The position numbers and the translations under genes were made by a program. DNA of 64,000 bases from Nonomuraea glycinis (GTDB taxonomy: Bacteria > Actinomycetota > Actinomycetes > Streptosporangiales > Streptosporangiaceae). A model generated the notes under the pieces. It was not told the origin of the DNA, did not search any database, and saw only the letters and a list, made by a program, of their open reading frames with translations. Within the stretch, counting starts at the first letter, position 1. Each line of letters opens with the position of its first letter. The stretch spans positions 1 through 64,000 of the forward strand of contig NZ_BMNK01000014.1 of NCBI RefSeq assembly GCF_014646515.1, in the 5' to 3' direction. Shown here piece by piece: positions 58,997 to 64,000 of the stretch.

Positions 58997-59896
58997 ATGT
59001 TCCGCAAGACGAAGGCATCCCTCGTGACCGCGCTGTGCTGCGCTGTGGTCGGTGCGGGAGTCGCCGGCTGTTCCAGCGAGGAGGTGGAGAACTGGGATCC
59101 CTTCGCCGCCCCTTCGCAGGCACCCACGGCCGAAGTGATCTCCGGGGTCAAGAAGATCGAGGTCGAGGGCCGGTCGGTGAACGTGTCCTGCTCGGGCACC
59201 CCGGCGAAAGGCGAGCCGGTCGTCGTCCTGCTGGCCGGGGCGGGGGATGGGCTGGACAAGCTGGCCGCCTTCCAGAAGACGGTGAGCGAGAAGAGCCGGG
59301 TCTGTTCGTACGATCGGCTCGGCGCGGGCGCGAGCGACCAGCCGGAGGGCCCGCAGGACTTCGCCGCCGCAGGGAAGACGCTGACCGGGGTGCTCGACCA
59401 GGTCGCGGGCGGCGAGCCGGTGGTTCTGGTGGGGCATTCGCTGGGCGGGCTGATCGCCGCGAGGTACGCCCCCGACCATCAGGACAAGGTCAAGGGGCTG
59501 GTCCTGCTGGACGCGACGCCACCCACGATGGCCGGCGACATCAAGAAGGCGATCCCGGAGTCGGCCAAGGGCCCGGCGGCCGAGTTGCGAGCGCAGAACC
59601 TCGCGGTGTTCGAGGGACAGAATCCGGAGAAGCTCGTCGTCCCGGACGGCAAGGTCAGCTCGGCCGGGGACATCCCGGTGGAGGTGATCCAGCACGGTAA
59701 GCAGTACCTCGCGGCCCTCCCGCAGTACGGGCCGCTCCTGGAGAAGGCGTGGTCCGCAGGGCAGCGTAAGTGGCTCGCGCTGTCCAGCGGCAGCAAGCTG
59801 AGCACGGCCGAGAAGAGCGAGCACTACATCTACGTCGACCAGCCCGACGTCGTGGTCCAGGCGATCCAGCGCGTCACCTCGCAGGCCGCAGGCTGA
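58997..59896 (+). CDS. Alpha/beta-hydrolase lipoprotein
   Basis: A 299-residue exported lipoprotein with lipobox VAGC (Cys about 25). The hydrolase fold has RVCSYDRLGAGASDQPEG, the nucleophile elbow VLVGHSLGGLIAARYAPDH, the likely acid in VLLDATPPTM, and His in SEHYIYVDQPDVVV. This is the usual serine-hydrolase triad in order. The ATG has TGGAGG 8 bp upstream. It is 198 bp after the kinase. Substrate unknown; the surface location suggests a peptide or ester scavenger. Confidence 0.87.
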   Translation: MFRKTKASLVTALCCAVVGAGVAGCSSEEVENWDPFAAPSQAPTAEVISGVKKIEVEGRSVNVSCSGTPAKGEPVVVLLAGAGDGLDKLAAFQKTVSEKSRVCSYDRLGAGASDQPEGPQDFAAAGKTLTGVLDQVAGGEPVVLVGHSLGGLIAARYAPDHQDKVKGLVLLDATPPTMAGDIKKAIPESAKGPAAELRAQNLAVFEGQNPEKLVVPDGKVSSAGDIPVEVIQHGKQYLAALPQYGPLLEKAWSAGQRKWLALSSGSKLSTAEKSEHYIYVDQPDVVVQAIQRVTSQAAG

Positions 59897-59960
59897 GCGA
59901 ACGCCGGGCGACCGGCCGATCGTCGGCTCCGCGCCACGAGGCCGCGGTGTGTCGCGGGAT

Positions 59961-59988
59961 CGCCCAGCCGGACTGGACCGGCTGGGCG
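59961..59988. terminator. Bidirectional hairpin between convergent genes
   Basis: CGCCCAGCCGG (59961-59971) pairs with CCGGCTGGGCG (59978-59988), 11 bp, loop ACTGGA, between the hydrolase and flavin-reductase stops. Confidence 0.75.
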
Positions 59989-59990
59989 GT

Positions 59991-60506
59991 TCACAGTGGG
60001 TGCAGGCCGAAGTAGCGGCGGCCCTTGTAGACGAGCGGTTCCTGGGCGGGCAGGGTCGAGGAGTCCTCGACCGCGCCGATGACGATGACGTGGTCGCCGC
60101 CGTCGACGGTCTCCGACACGGCGCACTCGATCACGGCGGAGCTGTGCTCGCGCAGCACGGGCAGGCCGCCGCCCCCCGAGGTCCACGCGGTCGACGCGAA
60201 CCGGTTGACCCCAGGCGTCGCGAACAGGGCCGCGATGCCGGAAGCCTCGCTGTGCAGCACGTTGATCGCGAATCGACCGGCGGTCAGCACGACCGCCAGC
60301 ATCCCGGCCCGCCGGTCGAGGGAGACCGCCAGCAGGGGAGGCCGCTTGGACAGCGGGATGACGCTGCCCACCGTCACCCCCTGCGGCAGCCCGTCGTCGT
60401 CCACCGTGGTCAGGACCGCGACCCCCTGCGGGAGGCGGGACACCGCGGCGCGGAAGTCGGCCAGCGTGGGGAAGTGGGCGTCGTCCGCCCCGGCGGGCTG
60501 GGTCAT
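59991..60506 (-). CDS. Flavin reductase (HpaC/ActVB-type)
   Basis: A 171-residue flavin reductase with FRAAVSRLPQGVAVLTTVD, then GVTVGSVIPLSKRPPLLAVS and HSEASGIAALFA, ending in GRRYFGLHPL. The fold is the FMN-binding split barrel of the reductase half of two-component monooxygenases. It lies downstream of the IclR and HpaB-like genes on the same strand, so it probably supplies FADH2 or FMNH2 to that oxygenase. ATG 60504-60506; the leader contains a 26-bp tandem duplication. Confidence 0.9.
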   Translation of the reverse strand: MTQPAGADDAHFPTLADFRAAVSRLPQGVAVLTTVDDDGLPQGVTVGSVIPLSKRPPLLAVSLDRRAGMLAVVLTAGRFAINVLHSEASGIAALFATPGVNRFASTAWTSGGGGLPVLREHSSAVIECAVSETVDGGDHVIVIGAVEDSSTLPAQEPLVYKGRRYFGLHPL

Positions 60507-60516
60507 CGGGCAGGGC

Positions 60517-60568
60517 CTTTCGTGCGAGACGGTCGTCAGCGGCTTTCGTGCGAGGCGGTCGTCAGCGG
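60517..60568. repeat. 26-bp tandem duplication between flavin reductase and IclR genes
   Basis: Units 60517-60542 and 60543-60568 differ at one base. The duplication spans the IclR stop codon and the whole leader of the flavin reductase. Confidence 0.9.
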
Positions 60569-61302
60569 AGGGCGGGGGAGAGGGTCGCGGCGGCCTGGGC
60601 GAGGGCGACGCGGAGACTGTGCAGTTTCTCGTCGGTCATGCGCTGGGTGGGCCCCGCCGCGCTGATCGTGGCGACGACGGCGCCCGAGCGGTTGCGGACG
60701 GGGACGGCGACGGCGCGGACGCCCTCGTTGCGTTCCTGCTCGCTGGTGGCGTAGCCGCTCTCGCGGACCCGGGCCAGCTCCGCCTTGAGCCGGTCCGGGT
60801 CCACGATGGTGGCGGCGGTGTATCTGGTCAGGCCACCGGCGATGACCGTGTCCAGGAGCCGCTCGTCGCCGAAGGCGAGCAGGACCTTGCCGCCGGCGCT
60901 GGCGTGCGGCTGGCTGAGCGGGGACGGCGCGGCGACCAGCCGTACCGCGATGTCCTGAGGTTCGCGCCGGTCGACGTAGAGCAGGCTGTCCTCGACCAGG
61001 ATGCCGAGATGGACGGTCTCGCCCCAGTCGCGCACCAGCCGGTCGAGCAGCGGGCCGGCCGCGCTGACCAGCGGGCTGCGCTCCCCGGCGAAGGCGCCGA
61101 GCGCGATGATCTTCGGGCCGAGTGAGTAGTCCTTGAACGCGTCCTGCTGGACGTAGGCCCGCCGTTCCAGGATGGCCAGGATGCGGTGCACGGTGGATTT
61201 GGGCAGGCCGGTGGCCGCCGCGATGGAGGCCAGGCTCCGGTTGCCCCGGCCGGTCTCCAGCGACTCCAGGATGACCAAAGCCTTGTCGATCGCGGTGTCC
61301 AT
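60562..61302 (-). CDS. IclR-family regulator of the aromatic-oxygenase island
   Basis: A 246-residue regulator. The N-terminal winged helix has SLASIAAATGLPKSTVHRIL. The effector domain has HASAGGKVLLAFGDERLL and ERNEGVRAVAVPVRNRSGAV, typical for IclR_C. It starts 6 bp after the HpaB-like stop and is read in the same direction. A palindromic GTTCCA-N5-TGGAAC site lies in the promoter of that operon. It likely senses a ring compound or cleavage product. Confidence 0.92.
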   Translation of the reverse strand: MDTAIDKALVILESLETGRGNRSLASIAAATGLPKSTVHRILAILERRAYVQQDAFKDYSLGPKIIALGAFAGERSPLVSAAGPLLDRLVRDWGETVHLGILVEDSLLYVDRREPQDIAVRLVAAPSPLSQPHASAGGKVLLAFGDERLLDTVIAGGLTRYTAATIVDPDRLKAELARVRESGYATSEQERNEGVRAVAVPVRNRSGAVVATISAAGPTQRMTDEKLHSLRVALAQAAATLSPALR

Positions 61303-61308
61303 CAGGGG

Positions 61309-62754
61309 TCAGCCGGTGGCCAGCAGGCGGTTCACCCGGTCCAGCAGCGGCCGCCGGTCCAGGGAGAGGTAGCGGTTGGCGCGCAGCCGCACCGGGTCGC
61401 CCGCGTAGAAGCGCTCGTAGAGCAGCTGACGCGAGCCGAAACCGTCCCCGGCCAGGTCCCAGGCCAGGCTGAAGACCCCGAGTCGCCGCTCGGCGTCGGC
61501 GGACCTGCCCTGGTAGAACCGGCGCACCGCGTCGCCGATCGGCCCGGTCAGGCTGGTCTCCGCCGGAATGTTGATCAGTCCGCTCCCGCTGACCTGCTGG
61601 ATGATCTCCACCATCCGGGGATAGAAGAACGGGAACAGCCCGCGTACGGCCAGCAGCCCGTCCCGGTCGGGCACGAACACGCCCGGGTCCCACGCGCTCG
61701 GCCGGACGGTGGTCTCCGCGCCGGTGATCGCGCTGGTCATGATCTGGCTGAGGTCCACCAGCTCGCCCAGCTTCTCCTGGACGTTCAGGAAGCCGTCCAC
61801 GCCGATCGTGTCGGCGGCCGTGGTGGCGATGGCCAGCGCCAGCTCCGCCTTGACCGCCGAGCGGACCGTGGTCTGGTGCGCGGCGAAGGTGGTGGTGTCG
61901 GTGGCCCGGTGGGCGGTGTTGACCGCCTCCACGTCCCGGTAGAGGAAGACCCGCTCCCACGGCACCAGCACCTCGTCGAAGATCACGAAGGTGTCCATCT
62001 CGTCGTACCTGGTGGCGAGCGGGTGCCGGTCACTGCCGGGGTGGGAGAGGGGCTCGCGGCAGATCAGGCGCAGGCCGGGCGTGGCCACCGGGATGGCGAA
62101 GGCCAGCGCGTACGCCTCCTCGTCGGGCTTCAAAGGGGGCCCGGGGTGCAGCGACACCATGATCTCGTCGGCGAACGGCGCCAGGGTGGCCAGCAGGCGC
62201 GCGCCGGAGACGACCACGCCCGCGTCGGTCTCCTTGACCGCGTGCAGGGCCACCCCGGGGTCGGCCGCCTCGGAGGCCGCGGCGGAGCGGTCCACCTGCG
62301 GGTTGAGCAGCGCGTGGGTGAGGCAGAGATTGCCCGAGCCGACCCGCTGGTAGTAGTCCTCGATGTTCTTGCCCCAGGCGGGCTCGCGTTCGGCGAAGAA
62401 GCCCGAGGCCACCCGCATCGCGGTGAGCATGGCGTTCATGAAGTCGGGGGAGCGGCCCATCAGGCCGTGGGTCAGGTCGGCGCCGATCCGGAACGCCAGG
62501 CCCCTGCGGCGCACGTCCTCGGGGGTGCGTGGAATGAGCAGGGAGGTGGGCCAGATCGAGCCGTCGTCCTGGGTGAAGGTGAGGCTGGGGGCGAGCTGCT
62601 CGTCGGCCTGGGCGTCGTAGTTGGCGGCCATCGACCGGATGGCCCCGGCGAAGGCGGGCTCCGTGGTGACGTCCTCGACCCTGCGGTTGCCGAGCCACAC
62701 CTCGCGCCCGTCCCTGAGGGCCTCGATGTAGTCCTGTCCCGATCGTCCGCGCAT
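61309..62754 (-). CDS. 4-hydroxyphenylacetate 3-monooxygenase-like oxygenase (HpaB family)
   Basis: A 481-residue FADH2-dependent oxygenase subunit. Seen are SGQDYIEALRDGREVWLGN at the start, then SPDFMNAMLTAMRVASG, the flavin-site region RLLATLAPFADEIMV, and LYRDVEAVNTAHRATDT. The C-terminal GDGFGSRQLLYERFYAGDPV is characteristic of HpaB. Length is normal for the family. The ATG at 62752-62754 follows TTGGAGAGA. It should work with the flavin reductase two genes downstream. It hydroxylates a phenol or heteroaromatic ring; the substrate cannot be told from sequence. Confidence 0.9.
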   Translation of the reverse strand: MRGRSGQDYIEALRDGREVWLGNRRVEDVTTEPAFAGAIRSMAANYDAQADEQLAPSLTFTQDDGSIWPTSLLIPRTPEDVRRRGLAFRIGADLTHGLMGRSPDFMNAMLTAMRVASGFFAEREPAWGKNIEDYYQRVGSGNLCLTHALLNPQVDRSAAASEAADPGVALHAVKETDAGVVVSGARLLATLAPFADEIMVSLHPGPPLKPDEEAYALAFAIPVATPGLRLICREPLSHPGSDRHPLATRYDEMDTFVIFDEVLVPWERVFLYRDVEAVNTAHRATDTTTFAAHQTTVRSAVKAELALAIATTAADTIGVDGFLNVQEKLGELVDLSQIMTSAITGAETTVRPSAWDPGVFVPDRDGLLAVRGLFPFFYPRMVEIIQQVSGSGLINIPAETSLTGPIGDAVRRFYQGRSADAERRLGVFSLAWDLAGDGFGSRQLLYERFYAGDPVRLRANRYLSLDRRPLLDRVNRLLATG

Positions 62755-62786
62755 GTTCTCTCTCCAACCGACTGCGGGGGACCCCC

Positions 62787-62811
62787 GTTCCATATGGTGG
62801 AACGCATTCCA
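62787..62811. promoter_or_regulatory. Palindromic sites in the divergent promoter, candidate IclR operator
   Basis: GTTCCA-N5-TGGAAC (62787-62803) overlaps TGGAA-N4-TTCCA (62798-62811), giving three alternating half-sites 33-57 bp upstream of the HpaB-like start. Confidence 0.55.
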
Positions 62812-62915
62812 TTCGGGGTTGAAGGATGTCCAGCGCAGGTCAGTGCTGTCAAGGCCGGCGAAGAGAGGGGAAAGTCACACCCGTTCACGCGTATCGTACG
62901 ATGTACCGTGCGCGC

Positions 62916-63632
62916 ATGAGTATTGGTTTCGGCACCCTGGCGCGGATCGGGCACCTGTATCCCTCCGGGGGCCTGTGCGACTACGAGATACAGCGGATGG
63001 CGCCGGACGGCGTCCAGTTCGTCACCACCCGGATGCCCTTCCGCCGGACCGGGCTCGCGGACGACCTCGCTCTGTTCGACGACCTGGAGGCGCACAGCCG
63101 CCTCCTGGCCGACGCCGAGGTGGACCTCATCGCGGTGAACTGCACGGCGGCCACCATGCTGGCCGGGCCCGACGCGGTGAACTCACGCGTGCGCGCCGCC
63201 ACCGGCATCGCCGCCACCACCACGATCGAGGCGGTGCTCGAAGCTCTCGCCGCCGCCGGGATACGCAGGGTGGCGCTGCTCACGCCGTACGAGGAGGAGG
63301 TCACGGCGGCGGAGGTCGCGTTCCTGCGCGGTCAGGGGCTGGAAGTGGCCGGTACGGCCATGCTGCCCTGCCGGACGCCGGTCGAGCAGGCCGAGCGGGA
63401 CCCCGAGGTCTGGCGGCGGCTGGCCCGCGACCCCGCGCTGCAGCAGGCGGACGGGCTGCTGATCAGTTGCGCGGGCATCCGGGTCGCCCCGGTCCTGGCC
63501 GACATCGAGCGGGAGTTCGGCCGCCCGGTGATCGCCAGCAACCAGGCCCTGCTCTGGCGCTGCCTGCGCATGACCGGGGTCCAGGACCGACCGGCCGGAT
63601 ACGGCGCTCTTCTGAACGGAGTCTTCGGATGA
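62916..63632 (+). CDS. Asp/Glu racemase-superfamily enzyme (arylmalonate decarboxylase/maleate isomerase group)
   Basis: A 238-residue enzyme with the two cysteine sites of this superfamily: VNCTAATMLAG (about 75-85) and LISCAGIRVAPVL (about 187-199). The segment IEREFGRPVIASNQALLWRC is typical of the Amdase/maleate cis-trans isomerase branch. The ATG at 62916 gives a normal length; a frame start at 62826 has no conserved residues. It is divergent from the HpaB-like oxygenase, so a maleate or substituted dicarboxylate isomerase acting after ring cleavage is plausible. Racemase and decarboxylase activities are alternatives. Confidence 0.8.
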   Translation: MSIGFGTLARIGHLYPSGGLCDYEIQRMAPDGVQFVTTRMPFRRTGLADDLALFDDLEAHSRLLADAEVDLIAVNCTAATMLAGPDAVNSRVRAATGIAATTTIEAVLEALAAAGIRRVALLTPYEEEVTAAEVAFLRGQGLEVAGTAMLPCRTPVEQAERDPEVWRRLARDPALQQADGLLISCAGIRVAPVLADIEREFGRPVIASNQALLWRCLRMTGVQDRPAGYGALLNGVFG

Positions 63633-64000
63633 TCCGCAGATCGTATGTGGACACCAGGTTCGGCCAGCTGCACCTGGCCGAGTGCGGCACGGGGCGGCCG
63701 GTGCTGTTCCTGCACCAGACGCCGCGCTCCTGGCGCGAGTACGCCGCCGTCCTGCCGATCGCCGGTCGCGAGGTCCGGGCGATCGCCATGGACACGCTCG
63801 GCTTCGGCCAGTCGGCGCGGGTGACGCGGCCGTGGTCGATCGAGTTGTCCGCGGACGGGGTGGAGGCGCTGCTGGACGCGCTCGGCCTGGCCGAGGTCTC
63901 CCTGGTCGGGCACCACACCGGCGCGGTCGTCGCCGTGGAGGTGGCCGCCAGGTCGCCGGAGCGGGTGCGCGCGCTGGTGCTCTCCGGCATGCCGTACGTG
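63629..64000 (+). CDS. Alpha/beta hydrolase, N-terminal part (continues past window end)
   Basis: The first 124 residues of an alpha/beta hydrolase: VLFLHQTPRSWREYAAVLP oxyanion region, AMDTLGFGQSARV, and the nucleophile elbow around VGHHTGAVVAVEVAARSP. Here the usual GxSxG is GHHTG, with Thr in the nucleophile place rather than Ser. It overlaps the racemase-like stop as ATGA, so the genes are coupled. It could be an N-formylmaleamate deformylase-like or ring-fission-product hydrolase; the C-terminal half, holding the catalytic His, is outside the window. Confidence 0.82.
   Translation, partial: MIRRSYVDTRFGQLHLAECGTGRPVLFLHQTPRSWREYAAVLPIAGREVRAIAMDTLGFGQSARVTRPWSIELSADGVEALLDALGLAEVSLVGHHTGAVVAVEVAARSPERVRALVLSGMPYV

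Noticed and set aside
1..64000. CRISPR arrays, rRNA, tRNA and phage genes
   Set aside because: I looked for regularly spaced repeats, tRNA-like ends and structural or integrase genes; only the short tandem repeats listed and the IS remnant were found.

Overview
The window is a high-GC actinomycete chromosome segment. Supporting signs are strong third-position GC bias, many GTG starts, ATGA/GTGA stop-start overlaps, DmdR/IdeR-type iron boxes and TetR/AraC/IclR/GntR-rich accessory islands. A Streptosporangiales-like or Streptomyces-like host is plausible but cannot be fixed from the sequence alone. I saw no rRNA, tRNA, phage or CRISPR array.

Left part (1-12.2 kb). An IS200/IS605 remnant (5' end of tnpB, tnpA lacking its catalytic C-terminus) abuts a truncated XRE-type regulator. 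Next come a TetR/alcohol dehydrogenase pair with two matching operators, an AraC regulator, and a three-subunit molybdenum hydroxylase of the PaoABC/YagTSR type. These are followed by a DUF3817 membrane protein, a secreted CE4 deacetylase with a CBM2, a second AraC regulator, a thioredoxin-reductase-like flavoprotein and a secreted phytase-family esterase-like protein.

Envelope region (12.3-20.9 kb). It holds an ABC exporter, an acyltransferase-3 membrane protein, a response regulator/histidine kinase/lipoprotein operon, a divergent SGNH-hydrolase lipoprotein and an APC-type (KimA-like) transporter.

Iron region (20.9-25.1 and 32.0-53.1 kb). There are two complete siderophore ABC importers, each under iron boxes, and an 11-kb NRPS gene with architecture A-T-E-C-A-T-E-C-A-T. 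The 10-residue adenylation codes that I read by hand are DINYWGGIGK, DFWNIGMVHK and DMENLGLINK. These are the codes I know for coelichelin synthetase CchH (formyl-hydroxyornithine, threonine, hydroxyornithine). Gene order permease-permease-ATPase-binding protein-ABC exporter-NRPS-ABC exporter matches cchC-D-E-F-G-H-I, with a divergent Fes/CchJ-like esterase. The ornithine hydroxylase, formyltransferase and MbtH genes normally found with it are not in the window. The two exporter halves have complementary degenerate ATP sites, and the last condensation domain has lost its second (catalytic) motif histidine.

Between the iron loci (26.0-32.0 kb) lie an FMN-binding PPOX protein and a sugar-acid catabolic operon (FCD GntR regulator, ABC importer, mannonate dehydratase-like enzyme).

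Right part (53-64 kb). It contains an aldo/keto reductase with its TetR regulator and twin palindromes, a second TetR divergent from a short-chain dehydrogenase with twin palindromes, a receptor-like Ser/Thr kinase and an alpha/beta-hydrolase lipoprotein. It ends in a catabolic island: flavin reductase, IclR and HpaB-type monooxygenase, divergent from an Asp/Glu-racemase-superfamily enzyme and an alpha/beta hydrolase that runs off the end. Short tandem duplications recur throughout the window, several at gene ends or inside coding regions.
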